Positions 10,791-21,400 of a stretch of DNA of 64,000 nucleotides are shown one piece after another (the first letter of the stretch is position 1; each line of letters starts with the position of its first letter). Under the pieces are notes generated by a model. That model did no database searches. It saw only the letters and a list, made by a program, of their open reading frames with translations, and was not told the DNA's origin. This DNA comes from Palaemon carinicauda (Eukaryota > Arthropoda > Malacostraca > Decapoda > Palaemonidae). The translations under genes were made by a program, and so were the position numbers. Location of the stretch: contig NC_090739.1 of the NCBI RefSeq assembly GCF_036898095.1, positions 58,589,574-58,653,573 on the forward strand. Direction: 5' to 3'.

Positions 10791-11663
10791 GATGATAGGA
10801 CGATCGCCGCCTTGTCCTTTCAGGGCGACGCCACGTCTTCTAAGATGTTTGTCAAGGATGACTTTAGTGATCACTTGTCTCCTGTTGAATTGTTTGAGGT
10901 TAACAGAAGGAGAGGATCCTAAGTTCTGTTGCTCCATGTTCCCCACCCTCGGAGTTTTCACGTGGTCATTAATGGAGCTTTAAGAATATATTAATTTTTT
11001 TTTCTTAAAACAGAAACCTTTGATGACTAACAACAGTAGGAGCCAGACTTTGCTACTTCTGGCGAGCCTGGGAGAGGAGAGGAGAGGAGCTGACCTTTGG
11101 TCCGTGTTTTTACTAGGATGGATGCGAAATCTTTTTCCTAGTGAATCCTCCTTTGTTAGTTACTCCGATAAGACTTTTCTGCCTAACCGACTTTGCAACT
11201 TCAATGTCTCTCTTTTGGGAGAGGGAGTCTTTTGTCCGGTCCTGGACGTAAATGTTCTTTACGCCTTCGTTCAGAAGTCAAAGTTCTCCATGGAGACATC
11301 AAAATCTTTGGAGAAGAGGGGAGCAGACCTTTGATCAGTACTTCTTCTGAAGGAGGATTACTTTTTCCTTTTATAGGGAAACCTCCTTTAGTTTTTAGCT
11401 ACAACGATTCTCTCTCCCAGTTCTAGAGAGGAGTCTAAGTGGCAGGCTATGCACAGCTCCGCCCCTCTCATGTTCACGTAACTTTTGCTTTATGTAGCGG
11501 AATACTGCTCTCTGGAGAAATCAGAGCGTCCCTGTATCTGGTTTTTTAGATAACGTTGAGCCTATCAAATAATTAGGTCTTCCTCTCAACAAGAAGAGTC
11601 TCTTCTGACACCAAGACGCTCAGCACCTTGTCTTTTAGAACGTTCAGCGTCTCGCTCTGTTAA
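10791..11663 (+). other. DIRS-B interior, no recognisable gene
   Basis: A short frame leaves the array and ends near 10922. A further frame at 11020-11334 has no family resemblance I can name. This is where gag/RT would be expected, and neither is recognisable. Confidence 0.45.
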
Positions 11664-11763
11664 CCTCTCGGCTCCACGTCTTACAGGACTTTTGGCACCA
11701 CGTCTTACAGGACTATCGGCGCCACGTCTTACAGGACGATCGGCGCCTCGTCTTTCAGGACGC
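11664..11763 (+). repeat. Short 24-bp array related to the main minisatellite
   Basis: Four 24-bp units of the form CGGCGCCACGTCTTACAGGA, sharing the CGTCTTxCAGGAC core with the array at 9643-10790. Confidence 0.75.
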
Positions 11764-11779
11764 TCGACGTCGAAGTTCT

Positions 11780-13313
11780 AGCATGAGGCATGACTTTGAA
11801 CATGAGAATCTAGGACTTCGTGATGACACTAGTCGAATCGTGTGTCGAGATCAAGGACGCCTTCGTTCTGATTTCTTGGATCTAGAAAGGAGGTTTGTTC
11901 TAGGGCAAGAAACTTTGGGGCATACATGCTCAGCAGGAAGAGACTTGTTTTTCCCTCAGAATGGTCTCTCAACCCGCAAGTCTGTCAGTCTCTGGATGTT
12001 GTGGGACAGACCTGTAACAGACCTTTTTGCCTCCAACTGGAAGAAGAGGATCCCCTACTGCTGCTCCCTAGTCCCGGACGAGGAAGCTGTAGCAGTGGAC
12101 TCCTTCCTGATGGATTGGACGGGGGTGGACATGTTTGCGTTGTCCCCGTTCGAGATCATCAATCTGGTCTTCAGGAAATTCGCTCTCCTCGATTCGGGGC
12201 GAATGATCCTAGCGGCTCCATTCTGGCCTGCTAGGGAATGGTTTTCGGAAGTGATGGGCATGTTGATGGACTCCCCAAGAAGACTTCGGCAAGTCCAGAT
12301 CTTCTCAAATAGCCCCACTTCGAGAGGTGTCATCTTACCCCCCTTGCTCTCAACTGACTTCCTTCAGACTAACTAGAAGCTTGTCAGATCTCGAGGATTT
12401 TCGGCACAAGCGACGAAATCTATTGCCAGAGCAAGGAGGATCTATTCACAAAGAGTCTACCAATCTAGGTGGGAGACCTTTAGAGCTTGGTGCAGGCGGC
12501 ACAAGTTGACTCATCCACTACCTCTCTGAGCCAGATTGCAGACTTCTTCTTGTACCTCAGACAGGATGCTAAGCTGGCTCTATCTACCATCAATGGATAC
12601 AGCAGTATGCTCTCGGCCGTCTTTAGGCATAGAGGCCTAGAGTTGTCCCAAAATCAAGGTTTGCAGGACCTCATTGGGTTTTTTTCAGACGCCGTAATAA
12701 ATACTCTTAAACCTGGATGGGGTGTTTAAGTTTCTGTGCTCCAAGAAATTTGAACCTTTCTCGCTAGCCTCTCTTCGGGTTGTAGCGAAGAAAACCCTCT
12801 CCCTTATGACTCTAGCGAATGCCAAGAGGTCAGCGAAGTCCAGGCGATTGGGAAGAGGGTGAGCTTCAATTAGGATAGGGCAGTTTGTGCCTTAAGGTTC
12901 ATCTTTCTCGTAAAGAGTGAGAACCCTTCGTAACCCTGTCCTACGACGTTTGATGTCATTAACCTCACGAACCTAGTGGGTCGAGAGAAGGAAAGACTCC
13001 TCTGCCCAGTTAGGTCCCTCAAAGTTTTTTTGGCTCACACTATGAATGTGAGCTGTGCATCCAACTTGTTATGGTGTTCAGTGAAAGATCTGCCAAACAC
13101 CCCTGTCTAAGTATGCTTTGTCCTTTTTCCTGAGGGAGAAAATTAGGGAAGCCCACCTCTTATGTGAGGAGGAACACTTCGCCCTGTTGAAATTACGGGC
13201 TCACGAAGTGAGAGCCATTGCTACCTCTCTGGCATATCAGGAATATATGTTAGTTAGGCTATTCATGGATGCTATTTTCTGGAGGAGCAACTCTGTCTTC
13301 GCTTCTCATTAAC
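11780..13313 (+). pseudogene. DIRS-B RNase H tail and tyrosine recombinase remnant
   Basis: The linker typical of DIRS polyproteins is recognisable: PSEWSLNPQVC, then after a shift VTDLFASNWKKR and AAPFWPAREWF. The recombinase core-binding region follows near 12430-12720 (RVYQSRWETFRAWCRRH; STINGYSSMLSAVF). The catalytic His-x-x-Arg survives in RAHEVRAIATS (about 13190). At the Tyr position, after FASH, the codon is TAA (13310-13312), so the nucleophile is lost. Several frameshifts separate the blocks, and the protein is not functional. Confidence 0.75.
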
Positions 13314-13820
13314 TTAGAGAGGTGAGAGTAGACTTTGGCAAGTGCTATACCTTGGGCCCATACATAGCTGCGGTTTCTGTATTAGGCAAAGGAGTTAATA
13401 ACCCCACTCAACCTTGGTTTATATGCATGTATGAGGGTTTGTGTTTTTATGATAGTCTGAGGACTTCGTCTTGTGGTGCGGTTCCCTCAGTCTAGATAGA
13501 TAGTTTATGTCTATGTTGCAGGGGTAGGTGGTTAGTTTTAGTAAGGTTGCAGTTTTTATTATATGGGGCGAAGGTAGTTTCTGAAGTCTAGTCAAGTTGT
13601 TGGTCTTATCCCTTTGACAGACTCGATTGAGTTTTTTTTTGCAGCTTTGCAGGCTTACTCCTGGATTAACTCTCCTAAGGGAAAGCCACTCTAAAGGCTG
13701 TACCTTTGAATCAGCTACCTTAGCAGGCAAGGAATCAAGGTGTTTTTATCTCCTACAACTCTTTTGTTGTTTCCCCAACGATGTTTACTGTCTGTTTCCC
13801 TCCTCCAAATGTGTGAATCA
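13314..13820 (+). other. DIRS-B 3' noncoding region
   Basis: No gene or structured element recognised between the recombinase remnant and the internal complementary region. Confidence 0.5.
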
Positions 13821-13920
13821 GCTATATATATATAACTGCCAGGTAAGTACTATTCATAAAAATGGAGTTTTTATGATAAAACAAAGTTTTATGAATACTT
13901 ACTTGGCAGTTATATATATA
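13821..13920 (+). repeat. DIRS-B internal complementary region
   Basis: The left half is the complement of the element's left end (AACTGCCAGGTAAGTAC...ATTCAT). The right half is the complement of its right outer end (TGGAGTTTTTATGATAAAAC...). The halves meet at AAAAA. In DIRS elements this region is thought to template joining of the cDNA ends. Confidence 0.82.
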
Positions 13921-13963
13921 TTCTAAGGCCCACCCACCTCCCCTCAGGAGACAGGTCGGGCAT

Positions 13964-14157
13964 AGATGAACTGAAGTCTTGAACACGGGAATGATTCCTT
14001 GGACCACCCTGTGACGGGTGTTACCACCTACCTCCCAACCACCACAAGGCGGTTGCCTCGTTTTGAAAAATTCTGCCGATTAGAGATATCAGCTATATAT
14101 ATATAAAACTGCCAGGTAAGTATTCATAAAACTTTGTTTTATCATAAAAACTCCATT
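13964..14157 (+). repeat. DIRS-B right inverted repeat and outer extension
   Basis: Inverted copy of 7854-8020, followed by about 33 bp (AAAACTTTGTTTTATC...) absent from the left end but present in the internal complementary region. Confidence 0.82.
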
Positions 14158-14746
14158 TTTCTATGTACATTATTCTTTTATTATTGTAAATAAACTCTAT
14201 ATTCATTATTGTAATTACTGCCATAATGATCTGCAATCTTAGAAATAAAATGTCTATTTTATTCCATGTGCGTCTCTCTTCACTCCTATTCTTTATCAAG
14301 AAATATACGATTGTTATAGTTTCATTTACCCTTTTTCCCTGAAGAACGAGAATAATAATATAAGTAATTATGTTATATGCTCACTCATGCCTTGATAATA
14401 TTCCTATTCGAATATTAACCTTTGTCCTGTCTCCGAGACCAGATCGATCTCTCCTCCAGGGGGAGTAGTAAATGTTATTTACTTACCTATGCTTGATAAT
14501 ATTCCTACCCGAATATTAACCTTGTCTTGTCTCCGAGTCCTGCACGAACTCTCCGCAGGGTGAGTAGCTCTTCAATGATCGCTTCGAGATGTTCCTATTG
14601 TCCACCAGGACTTCCCTGCCAGGGGGGCAGGAAGCTAGTTCATCATAGAATCTCTGGTAAGAACATGTTCTATAATACTGTTCAAAGCCCTTGGCACTTG
14701 CATTAAAAGGGGAAAAATTCCACGATACATTAATTCTCTGGTACAC
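14158..14746 (+). other. DIRS-A 3' noncoding region, right of DIRS-B, with internal duplication
   Basis: Noncoding. Holds two tandem diverged copies (about 14391-14466 and 14493-14570) of a block starting CTTGATAATATTCCTA and containing CTGTCTCCGAG. DIRS-E carries the same duplication inverted at about 62730-62880. DIRS-C has only one recognisable, more diverged copy. Confidence 0.65.
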
Positions 14747-14840
14747 TTCCATCAGGATGTCATGGCTTGAGCCCAAAAAACGGATTTTGAGCGAAGCGAA
14801 AAATCTATTTTTGGGTGAGATAGCCATGACGTCCTGCTGG
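14747..14840 (+). repeat. DIRS-A internal complementary region
   Basis: Head-to-head fusion of the complements of the two end types: CTTCCATCAGG...GAGCCCAAAAAA, then CGGATTTTGAGCGAAGCG...TGGGTGAGATAGCC...GTCCTGCTGG. The same arrangement recurs at 48560 (split), 40743 (family D), 51419 (inverted) and 62433 (inverted). Confidence 0.88.
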
Positions 14841-14920
14841 ACCCTCCCGTCTATTCTAGTTCAGCCTTTTAGGCCCCTCCCTGACCTGCTGTATCGTGGA
14901 GATAAGCAGAAGCTGAGCTC

Positions 14921-15278
14921 AGGATGAGGACGGACGTGACGTCATTTATCAATGGCGCCCGTTTGTTTATGTCTCGAGTACCAAAAGCAGCCACGGATGA
15001 GAGTAACTTTGGAACGGCTCCTCAGTTACTTAGCCACCTTTCCATATCGAAGTGTTAACTCTATATGGGGTGTAGATAGCTATGTGGCGTGTTAATACAT
15101 GCATCCCCTGTTGATATACGATATCCTAGAGGGAAACCTTTAGGGTACTCGCACCAGAAGTTAGAATTCTGTGATAACCTTTAGTTTAATTCTCTGGGAA
15201 TATCCACTGTAGTTAAATATACCCTAGGAAGCTACTGAAGGAACCTTCCATCAGGACGTCATGGCTTGAGCCCAAAAA
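14921..15278 (+). repeat. DIRS-A right inverted terminal repeat
   Basis: Inverted partner of 103-460, ending GGCTTGAGCCCAAAAA. The other copies' right ends carry the GATTTTGAGCGAAGCG extension here; this one does not. Confidence 0.88.
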
Positions 15279-15712
15279 TCCAAAATAATCCAATAACGAG
15301 AGAGCAACCGGGAAAATCACCGAGCGAGATCACTACAGAAAAAGGAATAAACATGGTGGCGAAGATGGCGCCATCTAGATACTCAAATAGTAAAGGAGGA
15401 AGGGTACCTTATTAACGGCTCCCCTTCGTTTTTTGCCACTTTCCCCCTAGAAGCGTAAACGCTATTCGGGGTGAAGATTGCTATATGGCGTGTCAAGAAT
15501 ACGTCCTCTGATATTATACGATATCCTTAAAGGGGAACTTTAGGGATGTTCGCGCCAGGAGTTAGAATTCTGGAGACCTTAAAGTAAATTCTCTGGGAAT
15601 ATCACTGTAGTCAAATATACCCTTGGAAGCTACTTAAAGGAACCTTCCATCAGGATGACATGGCTATTTCACCCAAAAATAGATTTTTCGCTTCATTGAA
15701 AATCCGTTTTTT
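15279..15712 (+). mobile_element. Right end of another DIRS copy (F)
   Basis: The sequence corresponds to a DIRS right inverted repeat and ends with the outer extension (CACCCAAAAATAGATTTTTCGCTTC...AATCCGTTTTTT) at the junction with Tigger coding DNA. Its left part is missing from the window, either displaced by DIRS-A or left of position 1. It is more diverged from A than C and E are. Confidence 0.75.
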
Positions 15713-17231
15713 GTGCATTTTAGTGCTTAATTCCAACTTTAGTTCGTTAGCGAGGGGTCCCAAGATTGCTAGTGATGTTAAAGGGAAAAGTAAGAAGATG
15801 ATTACTATGGAAATGAAGCTGGAGATAATAAAGAAATACGAAGAAGGCATGCGCATCATTACCCTCGCTAGTACATATGGCCGTAACCAGTCAACGATTG
15901 GTACAATCATCAAAAACAACGAAGCCATTAAAGCAAGTAAGTCTTCTGAAGGCATGACTGTCTTTGCCAGTGGAAGGACCTCTGTCAACGACGAGATGGA
16001 GAGACTCCTTCTTCTATGGATTAAAGAGAAAGAAATCGCTGGTGATACACTCACGCAATCGGTAATTTCGCACAAGGCGAGCGCCATCTTCACCGATCTC
16101 GTGGAAGCCTAGAGAGACGGCGGAGACGAAGGAACGCCGCAGCAAGCCCCCCAAGAGTTCAAGGCTTCTCATGGGTGGTTTGATCGTTTTAGGAAGAGGA
16201 CTGGTATTCACTCAGTCGTCAGGCATGGAGAGGCGGCCAGTTCTGACAAGAAAGCAGCAGAAGAATTCCTCAAGAAGTTTGAGAAAGTAATTTCCAGAGA
16301 AGGCTACATTCCTCAGCAAGTGTTTAACTGTGATGAAACTGGCGTTTTCTGGAAGAAAATGCCCTGCCATACATATATCACAGCTGAAGAAAAGAAACTT
16401 CCTGGCCATGAACCGATGGAGGACAGACTTACCCTCTCATTTTGTGCAAATGCCAGTGGGGACTTGAAAATTAAGCCCCTACTGGTATACCGCTCAGAGA
16501 ATCCTCGTGCCTTCAAGGCTCAAAATATCACGAAGGATAGGCTCTCGGTATTTTGGAGGTCTAATGGCAAGGCCTGGGTCACGAGGACCATATTTATTGA
16601 GTGGATAAACGTCTGCTTCGGTCCTGCTGTTAAGAACATTTTAGAAGAAAACAATCTTCCTCTCAAATGTCTCCTGGTACTGGACAATGCCCCTGCTCAC
16701 CCTCCTGGCCTCAAGGACATCATTCATCCTGACTTCTCCTTCATCAAGGTTCTCTATTTGCCACCAAACACCACCCTTCTCTTCCAGCCTATGGACCAGC
16801 AAGTGATTGCCAACTTTAAGAAGCTTTACACGAAGCATCTGTTCAAAAGATGCTTCAAAGTGACCGAAAGCCCTCAACTCACCCTCCGTGAATTTTGGAA
16901 GGGGCATATTGATATCGTTCAATGCCTAAAGATGATCGACAGAGCTTGGAATGAGGTTTCACGGTGCACCTTGAACTCCTCATGGAAGAAACTGTGGCCA
17001 GCTGTTGTGGCAGAATGCGACTTCGAAGGTTTCGAACCCTCAACCGAAGACGAGGCCGTTGATGATCCTGCCCCTGAGGGTGATGTTGAGGAAATAATTT
17101 TAATCGGGAGGTCCATGGGGCTTGTTGTCGATGAGGCTGACATCCATAACCTTATCGAGGAGCTTACGACTGAAGACTTGAAGGAGTTGGAGGCAATGCA
17201 GTTGACCATCATTCAAGAGGAGCACAGCTCT
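15713..17231 (+). pseudogene. Tigger/pogo transposase, N-terminal and catalytic part
   Basis: Begins inside the N-terminus. A helix-turn-helix region (KLEIIKKYEEGMRII, YGRNQSTIGTIIKNN) is followed by a CENP-B-type second DNA-binding region (ASHGWFDRFRKRTG). The DDE/DDD catalytic domain has Asp in FNCDETGVFWKK, LLVLDNAPAHP and FQPMDQQVIANFKK, the usual set for pogo/jerky-type transposases. An in-frame TAG at 16110-16112 interrupts the linker, and the frame then stays open. The tail is acidic and is cut at 17231 by the BEL element. Such enzymes cut and paste their own transposon in the nucleus. This copy is inactive because of the stop and three insertions. Confidence 0.88.
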
Positions 17232-18340
17232 TGTAGAAAAATGCACATTCTTGTGCATTTTATTGTGTTGTATATTATATGAATTGTTTGGTTGTGGTAA
17301 ATTTCTTATGTTTAAATTGTTTGTTCGGGAATGGTTTGGTTCTTTTATTTTGAAAAGCAAATGCATCTACTTAGCATACCTTAAACTACCTCTTGGGACA
17401 ATTTTAAAGCAGGAAACAAGCCATTCTTGAGCGATGTATTTTAAGTTTTACCAGGTTGTTCGCTGCTGGACACAAGACTGGGAAAACCGTTGTCGGTGGT
17501 GAATGATCTGAAGAAGGCAGTATGAAGAGGCCAGCGTAAGAAGCGCAGCAAGGCAGTTTTCTCCTGAATTTGAATTAATTTTTTGGCAGCCAAGGACAAT
17601 GGCTGTCATTCATTAGTGTAAGATCGGTGGCTCTGGACTTAGCCGCTCATGGATCACGTCATCGTCTGACCACCTTATACGACTCAAGAGCTCAAATAGA
17701 AGACTACCATCAACACCTCTACCTTCGTCACTGCTTTTCTATGGACCTAAGAGACTGGCTATATGTTGAGGTAAGGTTTGCATTAAGTACGATGCATTTG
17801 CTTAGTGAACTTTCAACTATAGTTACGGTTTTATAACCTTTTGTCTTGCAACCAAACTCATATATATATAATAAAGTCTGAAGGGTCTCCTTTTAAGTTT
17901 TAAATTTGATCTTGACATTTATATTAGGATATTCAAATCGTTTATTGATCTAGGTTTTGTATTTTCCATAGGTTAATATTAAAAGTTCGTTTGTTTTGTA
18001 AGATTTCGCATATATGCACATTGTTATGTTTGTAGCCCCTGACGTTTCCAATTTATAATGTTTCATGCTATGGGTTACAGATCCTTCGGATGTTTCGAAA
18101 ATTGAGGGGTAATAGTGCGGACCAAATGCAGGTTCTCTGGCGGAGAGAGAGAAAGTCCACGCTAAGTTTGTCCGAGAATTGAACTGATCAGGATCACCAT
18201 ATTCGCCAGTCATTCTTCGGATTGTAAATTGTCATAAATTTACCGTTTAATTGTAAATTAAATTAATTTTTTTATGACTTATAATTTTGCTTCTCCTTAA
18301 TTTATGTTACATTGCCCTCTCATAAAATGCTTTTCGAAAA
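17232..18340 (+). repeat. BEL/Pao 5' LTR
   Basis: Starts TGTAGAAAAATGCAC and ends TTTTCGAAAA. Length equals the 3' LTR, and the short frames inside it (for example 17627-17836) recur with identical translations at 24643-24852. Confidence 0.95.
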
Positions 18341-18358
18341 TGGCGACGAGGATGGGAT
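18341..18358 (+). promoter_or_regulatory. BEL/Pao primer binding site
   Basis: TGGCGACGAGGATGGG begins right after the 5' LTR, the position of a tRNA primer site. TGGCG is a usual start for BEL/Pao sites. The tRNA was not identified. Confidence 0.6.
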
Positions 18359-18494
18359 TGGTTGCGAGGTTCATTATTGCCTTGAGTATGTTTTTCTTGA
18401 ATTTCCGTGAGTTGGTTACGTTCCAGAGTCCCGTATCTTAATATTTCACTGTATTGCTTTAAGTTTTAAAATTGTTCGTTAAATTCTTAGAAAA

Positions 18495-21400
18495 ATGCCG
18501 CCGAAGAGCATTTCGCGTAGTTTTCGTTCAGCCCTTAGGCAACAAGTTACCAAGAAGTGTAATTTCATAGAAAGGTTTGTTTCTTCGATGTCTGTAAGCG
18601 ATGCTAACGAGCATATGAACATGTTGGTTGACCTTAAAGAAAAACTTGACAAAGTGAATAACGAGGTTTTGAAGGAAATTTGGGATAGCGCAGATGAAGA
18701 TGACAACGGCGATGAATTGGTGAGTGAGGAAATGGATACTTGGTTCGTTTATGACGATCGTTTGAGTAAGTGTCTCTCTCTCCTTAAGACCGCGGTGTCA
18801 CTTTCGCCCGGAAACCTTTCCGATCGTTCGCGTTCTGAAATTTCACAGCTTAAATTACCTGAACTACCTTTACCGACATTTGGTAATCGAGAAGGTGAAG
18901 ATATTTCGAAGTTTTTGCGAGAGTTCGAAGCAACTATTGATAAGTATGATCTTAGTACTCACGTTAAATTTACTCTTCTTACGAGACAGCTTTCAGGTGA
19001 CTCGCTTAAACTGGTAAACTCATTAGATTGTAGCAACCGTTCGTATGAAGAAGCTAAGAAATTATTACAGAAAGCGTTTGCAGACACTTTGTCTCAACAA
19101 TATAGGGTTATTAAGCAGTTATCGGAGTTGAAGCTAACGTATCAGAGTGATCCGTATGACTTTATCAGTAATATGAGAATAATTTGTAATCAATTTGAGG
19201 CTTTAAGCATAGATCAAAACATAGTTTTACAGTATTTCATATGGAATGGGTTTAATGACTGTTTCAAGAATCAGTTAATGCATATTACTGGCTCGAATAA
19301 GCCCTCGTTGCAGCAAATAGATGAACATATCTTTACTGCTTTGGAAAGATATAGAAACATATCCAAGAAATTTAATGTGAAACAAGGTAATCTTGAGAAA
19401 AAGGTTGTGCCCAACTCAAATTGTTTAGCTTCTGCCGTTGTTAATGTTGAGAAGTCTAAAGTTAAAGAATGTTCTCTATGTTTAGCAGACAATAAAGGAG
19501 ACATTGATCACCCAATTTTTAAGTGTTCAGTTTATGTAACTCCACAGAGTAAAATTGAAAAACTAAAACAATTGAATTTTTGTACAAACTGTACTTACGA
19601 TTCTCATAAAACTTCAGATTGCAGGTTTAAATTTAACCGAAAATGTAAACATTGTGACAAGTGGCATTTCAGCTATCTTTGTAAATTTCGTAAAGACCCA
19701 AAAAGTACTGCTAATAACCTTAAGAATGATTCAGATAACCAAGAAGTGACTAATCAAACGGCAAAGGGGAATTGTAAAGAGAAATCGAACTCTAATTCTG
19801 TTGTTTCTAATTTAACTTGGTCTGATTTAGGAGTTTTAAGAATCTCTTGTAACCCGGTGACTGCTATGCCTTCCTTTTCACTGAATGACAATGGGGATCG
19901 AGGTATAAAGGATTCAGGAAGTCAAGTAACTTTCGTTGAGGAAGATTGGGCTAAGAGTATGCAATTTGAAGTTGTTGACCCGAATTATTCTTTGGTGGTG
20001 AATGGTATTAATTCTTCAAAGCCGTTAGCCACTGTAGTATACAAGGTAAAGTTGAATGATGATTATTTTACTGCTATTGCCATGAAGTCTATTAATTTGA
20101 AATTAGTTTTGCCAGGTATCTCTGAAGTAGCTCAAGTATTTAAGGATAAGGGCTATGTATTAGCCGACAAAACTTTGCATATGTCTGGGGACAAAGTTGA
20201 AGATATAAAATTACTCTTGGGAAATGATAACTCTCATTTAGTACCACAGAAGGATGTGCTGTTTGGAGGTAGTTCTGAAGTGATTCCCTCTGTTTACTTA
20301 GAATCACCCTTAGGAGTGATGCTTGTAGGTGATATTGAAAGGTATAAGCAAAATCTAACTCTATTACCAGACCGGATAAAGCATTCTTCTGAAGTTTGTG
20401 CAAAGGGTGAGGGTCCCCTTGAAGTTGATAGTAATTTGAATATGGATGGATTGTTCTTAGATTCGGTAGAGGAATTCAAGTTCCCTGCTTGTGCTAATAT
20501 TTCTGTTTTAAATAAGGGTCAGATTGTTGAAGCTGAACTCGAGAGAGCAGCAGAAGAAATTCTTTCCTCAAAGCCAGAAAGTTTTTCGCACAGTGATTCT
20601 AACTTATATGACGAAGACTTTACTGAGGAGAACAGGAAAGTAGTAGAATTTGCTTTAGAAAATACTTGTAGAGATCGTGATGGAAGGTTAGTTATGCCTC
20701 TGTTGTGGAATGGGAAAGTAGCTCATTTGCTTGGTAAGAATCAAAATCTTTCAAAAGCAATATTAAAATCAAATTTTAAGAAATTTAGCAAAAAGGATAA
20801 TGCTTTTCAAATGATTGACGAGGTTTTTAAAGAACAGGAACAGCTAGGCATTATAGAGAGAGTATCTAACTTGGAGCAATTCTTGGAGGAAAACCCTCAA
20901 CATAGCTTCCTGCCGCACATGCCAGTGTTCAAGATGGACCGAGAGTCTACAAAATGCCGTAATGTATTTTTGTCAAATTTGTGTGAATCTGACAAAGATA
21001 AACCTTTAACTCTATCTCATAATCAAACAATTTTTGCTGGTCCTTGTTTGAATAAGAAAATTTCTACTTCTATTTTACAGCTAAGATTTAATGAAAAATT
21101 GTTATGTTTTGATATAAAAAAGGCATTTCTGATGATTAAGTTGGTGCCTTCAGATCAAAGTAGGTTACTCTTTTATTGGTATAGGAACGTATGTAAAAAG
21201 GACTATTCCTTAATTGTTTATAAACATTGCAGACTTCCATTTGGTTTGCCATGTAGTCCAACTTTATTAATGTTAGCACTTTATAAAATTTTGATGTTGG
21301 ATGTCCAAGGTGACAATATTGATGTAAAGGAATTGAAGACAGAGTTATATAACTTAGCTTACATGGATAACTTGGCTTACACGACCAATGATATAGACAG

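Larger units (their letters stand above)
7851..14157 (+). mobile_element. DIRS-like element B, nested in DIRS-A
   Basis: The boundaries follow from comparison with DIRS-E, where the same host sequence near 63115 (inverted) is uninterrupted. The element has its own inverted repeats (7854-8020 and about 13964-14126), an internal complementary region at 13821-13920, and an outer right extension. This is the same plan as DIRS-A but with unrelated end sequences beginning ATGAATAC and containing ACCTGGCAG. The interior holds a large 24-bp tandem array and a decayed RNase H tail plus recombinase. I find no RT core, so this copy is internally deleted or depends on other elements. Confidence 0.82.
103..15278 (+). 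mobile_element. DIRS1-like retrotransposon A (host of nested DIRS-B)
   Basis: The element is bounded by inverted repeats of equal length (103-460 and 14921-15278, 358 bp each). It encodes gag, RT-RNase H and a tyrosine recombinase, and has an internal complementary region at 14747-14840. These are the defining parts of DIRS1-type elements, which use a tyrosine recombinase instead of a DDE integrase. About 6.3 kb of its length is DIRS-B, inserted downstream of the recombinase. The copy carries small lesions in pol, so it is probably not autonomous. Both outer ends are of the GGGCTCAAGCC type, whereas the other readable copies end on the right in a different sequence. Confidence 0.9.

Noticed and set aside
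9707..10961. Long proteins of 340-420 residues on both strands
   Set aside because: They are periodic translations of the minisatellite; all frames are open because the unit length is a multiple of three.
11020..11426. Possible gag of DIRS-B
   Set aside because: No Cys-rich module or conserved Gag block seen; frame length is within chance range.
14780..15278. A roughly 500-bp MITE-like unit with long inverted ends (also at 40780-41177 and 61964-62490)
   Set aside because: Its position right after each DIRS 3' region, and its match to the DIRS left repeat, show that it is the ICR half plus right inverted repeat of the DIRS, not a separate element.
17627..18213. Small genes of 69 and 87 residues, repeated at 24643-25229
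   Set aside because: They lie inside the two LTRs and recur only because the LTRs are copies; no family resemblance.
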